This document shows positions 35,301-42,731 of a stretch of DNA of 64,000 bases, piece by piece. The stretch is from positions 1 to 64,000 of the forward strand of contig NZ_FUYH01000009.1 of NCBI RefSeq assembly GCF_900167605.1, read 5' to 3'. The DNA comes from Caloramator quimbayensis. GTDB taxonomy: Bacteria > Bacillota > Clostridia > Clostridiales > Caloramatoraceae. The notes beneath the pieces were generated by a model. The model was not told where the DNA came from. It saw nothing but the letters and a program-made list of their open reading frames with translations, and did no database searches. Both the position numbers and the translations under genes were made by a program. Position 1 is the first letter of the stretch, and each line of letters begins with the position of its first letter.

Positions 35301-37061
35301 TTATTCACCAACCTTCTCTATAGCATCGAATTTGCAAACCTGCTGGCAAAGCGTACAGCCATTGCACATGCTTCTATCTATTACTATTTTTCCGTTTTTA
35401 AAGGCTATTGCAGGACAGCCGATTCTTAAACATGCCTTGCACTTTTTACACTTTTCATCATTTATTTTGCAGTACATATTAGCCCTTCTCTTTTGTACTT
35501 CCTTTATAAGTGCACAGGGCTGCTTAGTTATTATTACGAAAGGTTCCGTTGCCTTATAGGCATCATCTACTGCCCTTTGAGTTTCCTCAAGCTTATATGG
35601 ATCAACTATTCTAATATTTTCCTCTTTAACTCCAACAGCTTTTACTATGCTTTCAATATCAATAATTGGAGCATCCTCTCCCATTAGGGTTTTTCCTGTT
35701 CCAGGGTTTTCCTGATGACCTGTCATTCCTGTAATTCTATTATCGAGTATTACTGTAACCATAGGAGCCTTGTTGTATACTGCATCTATAAGCCCTGTAA
35801 TTCCAGAGTGGAAGAATGTTGAATCTCCTATTATTCCAAATACCTTAGAGTCCCTTCCTGCCTTTTCTGACGCCTTTTTAAATCCAACTCCTGCTGATAT
35901 ACTTGCTCCCATACATATTACTGTATCTGCAATATTTAAAGGAGGCATCATACCAAGGGTATAGCATCCTATATCGCTGGTTGCTATTATGTCCTTATAC
36001 TTTGACATAGCAAAGAATAATCCTCTGTGGGGGCAGCCTGGACAAAGAACTGGAGGCCTTGATGGAACCTTAACATCAACGCTGTAGGATTTCTTTTCTT
36101 CTGTTGGTAAAAGTGCTCTTCTTATAATATCTGGATTAAGTTCTCCACAGATTGGAATAAACTCTTTACCTATACATTCAATTCCAAGGGATTTTACATA
36201 GGTTTCAAGGTATGGATCGTTTTCTTCTATTATATATACCTTGTCCACTGCCTTTGCGAATTTTTGTATCATCTTATCTGGAAGCGGATAGCTCATTCCT
36301 ATTTTAAGGTAGGATGCACTATCTCCGAAAACTTCCTTTGCATATTGATAGGATATTCCGCTTGTAATAATTCCTATCTTTTTATCTCCCCATTCTATCC
36401 TGTTTAATGGGCAGTTGTTTGAATAATTCTGAAGACGTGCTAATCTTTCCTCAACTTCATAATGTTTAACCCTCGAATGGGCTGGTATCATAACGTATTT
36501 TTTAACGTCTTTTTTGTATTCTTTAACCCCAACTTCGCATCTTTCCTTAAGCTCAACTATGCTCTTGCTGTGGGCTATTCTTGTTGTTATTCTGAAAAGA
36601 ACTACTGTATCGAATTTTTCGCTTATTTCAAAGGCATATTTTACAAAATCCTTACACTCCTGTGAGTCGGAAGGTTCTATCATTGCAACCTTCGCATGGG
36701 GCGCGTAGTATCTGTTGTCCTGCTCGTTTTGTGAACTGTGCATACCAGGATCATCGGCTGTAACTATTATAAGCCCGCCGTTGACTCCTTCATAGGCCAT
36801 TGTAAACATTGGATCTGCTGCAACGTTAAGTCCAACGTGCTTCATAGCGCAAATAGACCTTGCCCCTGCAATCGAAGCCCCGCAGGCAACCTCAACAGCT
36901 ACCTTTTCATTTGGAGACCATTCTGAGTATATTTCTTTATATTGTGCCATGTTTTCAAGTATTTCTGTGCTTGGAGTTCCAGGATATGCTGCGGCTACAG
37001 TACATCCAGCTTCATAGGCACCTCTTGCTATCGCTTCATCACCTGACATTATTTTTCTCAT
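35301..37061 (-). CDS. iorA: Indolepyruvate:ferredoxin oxidoreductase, alpha subunit
   Basis: A 586-residue enzyme with the fused POR layout: an N-terminal pyrimidine-binding domain (SGDEAIARGAYEAGCTVAAA, YPGTPSTEI), a middle TPP-binding domain (PPVLCPGCPHRGLFFAMSKY, GIIGDSTFFHSGITGL) and a C-terminal pair of iron-sulfur motifs (CKKCKACLRIGCPA and CNGCTLCQQVC). It is cytoplasmic and oxygen-sensitive. The start follows GGGGGATGG. It forms an operon with ptb and iorB, suited to energy-yielding amino-acid fermentation. Confidence 0.95.
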   Translation of the reverse strand: MRKIMSGDEAIARGAYEAGCTVAAAYPGTPSTEILENMAQYKEIYSEWSPNEKVAVEVACGASIAGARSICAMKHVGLNVAADPMFTMAYEGVNGGLIIVTADDPGMHSSQNEQDNRYYAPHAKVAMIEPSDSQECKDFVKYAFEISEKFDTVVLFRITTRIAHSKSIVELKERCEVGVKEYKKDVKKYVMIPAHSRVKHYEVEERLARLQNYSNNCPLNRIEWGDKKIGIITSGISYQYAKEVFGDSASYLKIGMSYPLPDKMIQKFAKAVDKVYIIEENDPYLETYVKSLGIECIGKEFIPICGELNPDIIRRALLPTEEKKSYSVDVKVPSRPPVLCPGCPHRGLFFAMSKYKDIIATSDIGCYTLGMMPPLNIADTVICMGASISAGVGFKKASEKAGRDSKVFGIIGDSTFFHSGITGLIDAVYNKAPMVTVILDNRITGMTGHQENPGTGKTLMGEDAPIIDIESIVKAVGVKEENIRIVDPYKLEETQRAVDDAYKATEPFVIITKQPCALIKEVQKRRANMYCKINDEKCKKCKACLRIGCPAIAFKNGKIVIDRSMCNGCTLCQQVCKFDAIEKVGE

Positions 37062-37079
37062 TGTCCCATCCCCCTTTTC

Positions 37080-37985
37080 TTATTTAATATCTGCTGCAAA
37101 GCATCCAAGTGCTATTGAGTAGAGCTTTGATTCGTGGGTATCTGCTCTTGAAACAAGAACAATAGGGCACTTTGCTCCCATTATTATTCCTGCAGATTTT
37201 GCGTTTCCAAAATAGGTTAAGGATTTGCCAAGCATGTTTCCTGATTCAATGTTTGGAACAAGAAGTATGTCAGCATCTCCTGCAACTATGCTTTCAATTC
37301 CTTTGTGTTTTGCCGCTTCCTTTGATATTGCATTATCAAGAGCTAAAGGTCCGTCTATTATGCAGTCCTTAATCTGTCCCCTTTGGCTCATCTTTGAAAG
37401 ATATGCTGCATCGAGGGTTGCCTGCATATCAGGATTTACAACCTCAACTGCGCAAAGAGGAGCAACCTTTACGGGGCTCACCCCGAGAGATTTTGCAACT
37501 TTTACGGCATTGTTTACTATTTGAACCTTTTGAGCTAAATCAGGATAAGTTACCATTCCTCCATCGGTTAAAAACAAAAGTTTGTGGTAGTTTTGAGTGC
37601 TATATACCATAACGTGGCTTAAAAGACCGCTTCCTCTAAGTCCAGTCTCCTTGTCAAGGACTGCCCTTAAAAGATCAGCTGTTGGAAGCAGGCCCTTCAT
37701 TAAAAAGTCTGCATTTCCCTTTGCAACAAGGGATACGGCAACCTTTGCACTTTCCTGTAAGCTTTTAACATCAATTATTTCGTATTGGCTAAGGTCCATT
37801 GACAGACTTTGTGCAATATTCTCTATTTTTTCTTTATCTCCTACTAAAAGGGCATCAACAAAGCCAAGCTTTCTTGCAGAGTCTACGGCAAGAAGCACTT
37901 CTTCATCTTGAGCTGCTGCAACGGAAAGCCTCATTTTAGGCCTTTGTTTTGCGATTTCTAAAAGCTCATCAAAATTTTTAATCAC
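37080..37985 (-). CDS. ptb: Phosphate butyryltransferase (phosphotransacylase)
   Basis: A 301-residue phosphotransacylase of the PTA/PTB family, with ADFLMKGLLPTADLLRAVLD, the SHVMVYSTQNYHKLLFLTDGG segment, and DADILLVPNIESGNMLGKSL near the active site. It converts acyl-CoA to acyl-phosphate, from which a kinase makes ATP. The GTG start at 37985 follows AAGGAGGT. No butyrate kinase is adjacent. Being followed by iorAB, it may act on aryl-acetyl-CoA or branched acyl-CoA rather than on butyryl-CoA; that is inference. Confidence 0.9.
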   Translation of the reverse strand: MIKNFDELLEIAKQRPKMRLSVAAAQDEEVLLAVDSARKLGFVDALLVGDKEKIENIAQSLSMDLSQYEIIDVKSLQESAKVAVSLVAKGNADFLMKGLLPTADLLRAVLDKETGLRGSGLLSHVMVYSTQNYHKLLFLTDGGMVTYPDLAQKVQIVNNAVKVAKSLGVSPVKVAPLCAVEVVNPDMQATLDAAYLSKMSQRGQIKDCIIDGPLALDNAISKEAAKHKGIESIVAGDADILLVPNIESGNMLGKSLTYFGNAKSAGIIMGAKCPIVLVSRADTHESKLYSIALGCFAADIK

Positions 37986-38101
37986 TATTTTACCTCCTTA
38001 AAAATAAAAATATTCAGACTTTTGTATATAGTAGCACTCATACATTATTATTGTATCAAATAATGCTTATTTTTTGAATATAGTGTATGCATTTTAAAGC
38101 A

Positions 38102-38126
38102 AAAAAGCCTGCATTGCAGGCTATAG
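38102..38126 (-). terminator. Terminator of the DUF2140-like gene
   Basis: The stem AGCCTGCA / TGCAGGCT is followed by TTTTTT on the minus strand and begins inside the stop codon region of the gene at 38121. Confidence 0.88.
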
Positions 38127-39116
38127 TCCAAATATGCTTATAAGTTTTATAACGTTTTTTGTGTCAACGTTGTTAAGGATTGCCTTTTTCACCCTCTCCT
38201 TTTCCTCGGGATTTAAACTTTTATAATCGCTTATAACTTTACCTGCCTCAGATTTATAAGGATAGGAAGGGTTTTTAGCAACCTCTCCTACAACGTTTTG
38301 TATAGTTTGAAGTATTTTTTTCTCCTTTGATGTTTTAACAGAGGATATGGCACCATTTAGCTGACTTTTAACTAAATAAAGCAATTTTTTGCTCTCATCA
38401 GCAGCGCTGTTTACATTAGTCTTGTTGCTTTGCAATGAATTGCTCTTTGAAGTACTGCTTTGAGAGTTTTTATTGTTTTTTGGAATGCTGCTTTGGTTAG
38501 TATTTATATTTTTTGCTGTTTTTTCATTTTCTTTTTCATTATTATTCGAAATCTTTAAATCCTTTTTTAATTCAATAACTATTTTTTTGTCTTTTATATA
38601 TATTTTGTTTACATTAAATGGCACAAAATTATTGCTGATTATTATTTTATCCTCAACAACTTTAAAGTAATCATTAGAATATTCTTTAATGGAATTTATT
38701 AGTATACTCTTTGGTAATGCTAAATTTCCTAATTTAAATTTAGAGACATAAGCAATAAGGCCTTTATCGCTGTAATCAAGCTTTGCTGAGATATTAGGGT
38801 AAAAATTCTTCCCTTTGTAACTTGATTTTAAGCAAACATTTATATTTTCACCATCGATATAAAAATAACAGTCTTCTATTGAAATAATACCTTTATTAAA
38901 CGGTTTTTTAAAGGCTTGAGTCATTATATTGTTTATAAGCTCCTCTGATATTTCAATGTTTCCTTCCTTATTATATGCTTTTGCGATTTCACCTAATATG
39001 TCTGCATTTTCTGTTTTAGGAACAAATTTATATCCTCCCTTTGAAAACGCTAAAGACAGCGGAAAAGCAATTAATGCCATTATTACTATAAATACGATTA
39101 AAATATTTTTTCTCAT
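38121..39116 (-). CDS. Membrane-anchored or secreted protein, DUF2140/YpmS-like
   Basis: The 331-residue protein has an N-terminal hydrophobic segment (ILIVFIVIMALIAFPLSLAF), either a signal peptide or an anchor. A beta-rich domain follows (EISEELINNIMTQAF, YFYIDGENINVCLKSSYKG, LALPKSILINSIKEY) that recalls YpmS/DUF2140 proteins. A Ser/Asn/Lys-rich linker (about 200-235) leads to a helical C-terminus. It faces outward beside a divergent LCP gene, consistent with a cell-envelope role. The assignment to DUF2140 is by pattern only. Confidence 0.65.
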   Translation of the reverse strand: MRKNILIVFIVIMALIAFPLSLAFSKGGYKFVPKTENADILGEIAKAYNKEGNIEISEELINNIMTQAFKKPFNKGIISIEDCYFYIDGENINVCLKSSYKGKNFYPNISAKLDYSDKGLIAYVSKFKLGNLALPKSILINSIKEYSNDYFKVVEDKIIISNNFVPFNVNKIYIKDKKIVIELKKDLKISNNNEKENEKTAKNINTNQSSIPKNNKNSQSSTSKSNSLQSNKTNVNSAADESKKLLYLVKSQLNGAISSVKTSKEKKILQTIQNVVGEVAKNPSYPYKSEAGKVISDYKSLNPEEKERVKKAILNNVDTKNVIKLISIFGL

Positions 39117-39368
39117 AAGGCACCTCTTTGGAGTATTTTAAATTCTTTATAATATTTAATAAATATGTTTCTATAATAATATTACTAAATTTTATTTATA
39201 TCAAGTTAATTACAATATATTTCATATATTTGATTTAAGCTTATGGAATTGTTTTGTTGCAGCAGAATACAGGTTTTAATCTGTTTTATCATAATTTTTA
39301 CCATAATAATTGTATATATTTATTGTACAAATGTGGCGTTATTAATTTACTAATATTGTAATTATTAT

Positions 39369-39398
39369 TTGATTTATTTTTTAGTTTTGGTTTATAAT
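39369..39398 (+). promoter_or_regulatory. Sigma-A-type promoter of the LCP gene
   Basis: TTGATT at 39369-39374 and TATAAT at 39393-39398 are separated by 18 bp and lie 50 bp ahead of the LCP start codon. Confidence 0.55.
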
Positions 39399-39447
39399 AT
39401 TTTTATAAAAATTACTAATTATTACATTTATATGCGCAGGTGATAAA

Positions 39448-40419
39448 ATGTTTAAATATAAGGCAAATAAAGTAATCCTTACTATACTTTTAATAGCTGC
39501 AATTATTTCATCTATTGCAGGATATATTTATTCATCTTTTTTAGGGAAAATCAAAAAAGTTGAAATACCAAAGGATAATACTCCTCCTGAAATAATTGTA
39601 GAAGAGCCTAAGAAAGAAAAAAATAAAATTGATAAGGAAATAGTAAACATTTTATTTTTTGGACTTGACAGAAGAAATCCAAATGAAGCTTCAAGAACTG
39701 ACTGTATAATGATTATATCTATAGATGAAAGCAGAAAAAAAATAAAAGCTTCATCTCTAATGAGGGATATGTATGTTCCAATATCAGGTAGGGAAAGCAA
39801 CAGGATAAATGCGGCCTATGCTTTTGGTGGGGCGGATCTTGCTATTAAGACTGTAAATACTAATTTTGGACTTGATATCGATAAATTTGTTACTGTTGAC
39901 TTTATAGGTCTTGAAAAATTAATCGATATGATTGGTGGAGTTGAAGTAAATGTATCTAAAGCTGAAGCAAAGATTTTAAACAGTTATATTAAGGAGTTAA
40001 ATTATTTAAATAGCGAGGCAGCAGCTGCGCCATATATTAACTCAGGAATTAACTTATTAAATGGTAGACAGGCAGTTGCCTATTCAAGAATACGATATGT
40101 TGGAAACGGGGACTATGAAAGGACTCAAAGACAGCGGGAAGTATTGAATCAAATATTTAAAAAGCTAAAAGCACAGGGTATAACTAAAATCCCCTCAACA
40201 ATCTCAAAGATGCTTCCCTACGTTGAAACAAACCTTTCAAATATGGAGATTTTAAATTTTGCTTTAGATGCTATGAAGTTTGATACAGAAAACATTGAGC
40301 AGTTTAGAGTACCTGTAGATGGTACATTCAAAAGCCAAAGCATAAGAGGGATGGCTGTTTTAGTCCCTGATTTAGAAGAGAATAAGAGAAGGCTAAAGGA
40401 ATTTATATATGGCAAGTAG
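39448..40419 (+). CDS. LytR-CpsA-Psr (LCP) family cell-wall glycopolymer ligase
   Basis: The 323-residue protein has one N-terminal membrane helix (VILTILLIAAIISSIAGYIY), a short Pro/Lys linker and an LCP domain. Visible landmarks are NILFFGLDRR, SRTDCIMIIS, ASSLMRDMYVPI, RINAAYAFGG and AYSRIRYVGNGDYERTQRQR (conserved arginines for the pyrophosphate-lipid substrate). Such enzymes attach teichoic acid or capsular polymers to peptidoglycan. It may serve the polysaccharide made by the cps locus, although it lies 23 kb away. The start follows AGGTGA. Confidence 0.93.
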   Translation: MFKYKANKVILTILLIAAIISSIAGYIYSSFLGKIKKVEIPKDNTPPEIIVEEPKKEKNKIDKEIVNILFFGLDRRNPNEASRTDCIMIISIDESRKKIKASSLMRDMYVPISGRESNRINAAYAFGGADLAIKTVNTNFGLDIDKFVTVDFIGLEKLIDMIGGVEVNVSKAEAKILNSYIKELNYLNSEAAAAPYINSGINLLNGRQAVAYSRIRYVGNGDYERTQRQREVLNQIFKKLKAQGITKIPSTISKMLPYVETNLSNMEILNFALDAMKFDTENIEQFRVPVDGTFKSQSIRGMAVLVPDLEENKRRLKEFIYGK

Positions 40420-40433
40420 GTATATAAAAAGAT

Positions 40434-40629
40434 TGGGGGACAGTTCACAAATTTTTGCCTTTAATTTTTTCGTTTTGGTTTAAACTTTTGAAATTTCACC
40501 TAAAAAAAATTTTAATCTATTGGTTATTTTGTTTTTTAAAAGTATTTTAGTGAACAGTTGACATATTGGGGTATAGTTCTGAGTTTTGAGGGACAGTTCA
40601 TGTTTTTTGGGGACAGTTCACAAATTTTT
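40434..40629 (+). repeat. Three plus-oriented GGGACAGTTC repeats
   Basis: Cores lie at 40434-40456, 40588-40602 and 40608-40629; a fourth, degenerate (GTATAGTTCTGAG), is near 40571. They follow the LCP stop and face the minus-oriented copy at 40700, with the glnA terminator in between. Confidence 0.8.
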
Positions 40630-40639
40630 CTTAATATAA

Positions 40640-40680
40640 AAAAGGGGGACAACCTCTATAAATTTTAAGGCTATCCCCCT
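40640..40680 (-). terminator. Terminator of glnA
   Basis: On the minus strand AGGGGGATAGCC pairs with GGTTGTCCCCCT around a 14-nt loop, followed by TTTTTTAT. It lies 50 bp past the glnA stop, beyond a repeat copy. Confidence 0.8.
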
Positions 40681-40699
40681 GATATGCTGCAAATAAAGC

Positions 40700-40729
40700 A
40701 AAAATTTGTGAACTGTCCCTTGGCTTGTC
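40700..40729 (-). repeat. GGGACAGTTC repeat abutting the glnA stop codon
   Basis: Read on the minus strand, the glnA stop TAG is followed without a gap by GACAAGCCAAGGGACAGTTC and then ACAAATTTTTGC. The repeat therefore lies between the stop codon and the terminator. Confidence 0.85.
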
Positions 40730-42160
40730 CTATGCATCAAAATAAAGTTGGTATTCCAAAGGAGTAGGTACAGGAAGAACCTTCATTATTTCATTATTAT
40801 ATTTATACTCTATCCAATTTTTTATAAAATCCTCTGTAAATACTCCTCCCTGAAGCAAATATTCCTTATCATTGAAAAGTGCATTAAGTGCCTCTTCAAA
40901 ATTCTTTGGCAGTGCCTTTATTTTATCCCTATCATCCTTAGGCAGCTCAAATACGTTTACATCATAGGGCCCATATCCTTCATCTCTTGGATCGATTTTG
41001 TTTACCATTCCATCAATTCCCGCCATAAGCATAGCTGAATAGGCAATATATGGATTGCAAGTGCCATCTGAAGGTCTAAATTCAAATCTCGTCTTTTGTG
41101 AATCTTTAATATATCCTGGTATTCTTATTACTGAACTTCTATTTGATGTTCCAAAACATATTGAAACAGGTGCTTCAAATCCAGGTACAAGCCTTTTATA
41201 TGAGTTAGTACTTGGGTTTGTAAAAGCAAGAAGAGATGGGGCATGTTTTAATATTCCTCCTATAAAATATAGTGCTGTTTTGCTAAGATTTGAATATCCA
41301 TCTTTATCATAAAATATGTTTTTTCCGTCCTTTTTCAAGAGCATATGTACATGCATACCGCTGCCTGCCTCACCAAAAATTGGTTTAGGCATGAAAGTTG
41401 CTGTTTTGCCGTGGAGAAGTGCTGTGTTTTTAATTATATATTTTGATAGAAGCGTTCTGTCAGCCATTGTAAGCATTTCCCCAAGCTCAACCTCTATTTC
41501 AAGCTGCCCTGCAGCACCTACCTCATGATGATGATATTTAACCGGAACACCCATCTCCTCAAGTTTTAAGCACATTTCTGACCTTATATCATTAGTTATG
41601 TCATAGGGAAGTGCTGCATGATATCCCCTTTGAAAAGGCATTTTATAGCCCTGATTGTATTCTTTATTGTTTGAATTCCAAGGGGCTTCTATTGAATCAA
41701 TTAAAACCTCCTGATGGTTTCCCTTCACTTCATAGCTTATATGGTCAAATAAATAAAACTCGAACTCAGGACCTATTACATATTCTTCTGCTATATCTAA
41801 GGATTTTAGATGCTCCTGCGCTTTTTTTGCAATATACCTTGGATCACCCTCAAATCTTCTATTTTTCCCATTTGTTTCATATATATCGGCTATCATACTG
41901 AGTGTCGGAACTTCACAAAAAGGATCAACAAAAGCTGTTGCTACATCTGGAATAAAAATCATATCGCTTGCCTCTATAGCTGCATATCCATAGCTTGAAC
42001 CGTCAAAGCCAATGCCGTCGGTAAATATTTTTTCGTTAAGCCTTGTTGAAGGTATAGATAAATGTCTCCATTTTCCGTCTAATGTCACAACTTTAAAATC
42101 AATTATTCTGATTTTTCTGTCATTTACAAAGCTAATAAGCTCATCATAATTTTTAAACAT
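40730..42160 (-). CDS. glnA: Glutamine synthetase, type I-beta-like, lacking the adenylylation tyrosine
   Basis: The 476-residue enzyme makes glutamine from glutamate, ammonia and ATP. It shows FDGSS (51-55), metal ligands in GPEFEFY (131/133), HHHEVGAAGQLEIE, GSGMHVHM and the flap NPSTNSYKRL. It has the insertion of the I-beta class (IDSIEAPWNS, 155-163) and its C-terminal layout (GGVFTEDFI). At the site where E. coli has KNLYDLP with adenylylated Tyr397, it has VNVFELP, so Phe404 replaces the tyrosine. The usual adenylylation control is therefore unlikely. The start follows GGGGGGAT. Confidence 0.93.
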   Translation of the reverse strand: MFKNYDELISFVNDRKIRIIDFKVVTLDGKWRHLSIPSTRLNEKIFTDGIGFDGSSYGYAAIEASDMIFIPDVATAFVDPFCEVPTLSMIADIYETNGKNRRFEGDPRYIAKKAQEHLKSLDIAEEYVIGPEFEFYLFDHISYEVKGNHQEVLIDSIEAPWNSNNKEYNQGYKMPFQRGYHAALPYDITNDIRSEMCLKLEEMGVPVKYHHHEVGAAGQLEIEVELGEMLTMADRTLLSKYIIKNTALLHGKTATFMPKPIFGEAGSGMHVHMLLKKDGKNIFYDKDGYSNLSKTALYFIGGILKHAPSLLAFTNPSTNSYKRLVPGFEAPVSICFGTSNRSSVIRIPGYIKDSQKTRFEFRPSDGTCNPYIAYSAMLMAGIDGMVNKIDPRDEGYGPYDVNVFELPKDDRDKIKALPKNFEEALNALFNDKEYLLQGGVFTEDFIKNWIEYKYNNEIMKVLPVPTPLEYQLYFDA

Positions 42161-42256
42161 TTAAATCCCCCCATAGACAATAATATACAATTTTAGTATA
42201 GTCATTATTTTATATCAGGTCAATTAAGGAATTTGTGAACTGTCCCTCTTTTTTTT

Positions 42257-42376
42257 ACAATCCATACATGGACTGATTTTACAGATGATTTACATGACAA
42301 ATTTGGCTTTAGAACGGATTATCAAATAATTAATATGAAACAAATGAAAAAAATTTTTAAAGGCACGAAAAAATAA
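42257..42376 (+). pseudogene. C-terminal fragment of an unidentified gene
   Basis: A frame without a start ends at TAA 42374-42376 and reads WTDFTDDLHDKFGFRTDYQI then INMKQMKKIFKG. It begins right next to a repeat copy. The composition looks like a real protein tail and the downstream hairpin could be its terminator. I suspect a transposase remnant but cannot identify the family. Confidence 0.35.
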
Positions 42377-42405
42377 AGAACATTGTTCACTTTTTTAAAA
42401 AATAC

Positions 42406-42450
42406 AAAAGCCTGACAGTCCTTGATAATCAATGGTTATACAGGCTTTTT
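42406..42450 (+). terminator. Hairpin with T tract after the gene fragment
   Basis: AAAAGCCTG and CAGGCTTTTT pair around a 26-nt loop and end in a T run, 30 bp past the fragment's stop. Confidence 0.55.
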
Positions 42451-42731
42451 GCTTCTCGAAACTGTCAAAGATGAGAAATTACTGCGCTTAAAAAACAGCG
42501 AATAAAATTTTTACAACTTAGGTCACCTTCTTTATAGTGAATTTTATTTCAAGTCGCCACTTTACACTTTTTTGAAAAAATTTGAGAACCGTCCCTAAAT
42601 GTCTTGAAAATTTGTGAACTGTCCCTCATAATTTTAATTAAAATTTACAAAAACAAAGGAAAAAAGCCTTGCTTTTATAAATAACATGTGTAATATATTC
42701 ATTATATTAAGTTAATTTTGGGGTGATTTTA

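Larger units (their letters stand above)
42161..42731. other. Intergenic region with repeats and a transposase-like remnant
   Basis: The region between divergent glnA and the BMP-fusion gene carries minus-oriented repeat cores at 42228-42247, 42575-42597 and 42606-42627. It also holds a 3' gene fragment (42257-42376) and a hairpin at 42406-42450. No complete gene is seen. Confidence 0.6.

Noticed and set aside
37172-37911. Plus-strand frames opposite ptb
   Set aside because: Frame shadows of a well-conserved minus-strand gene; their residues follow no known family.
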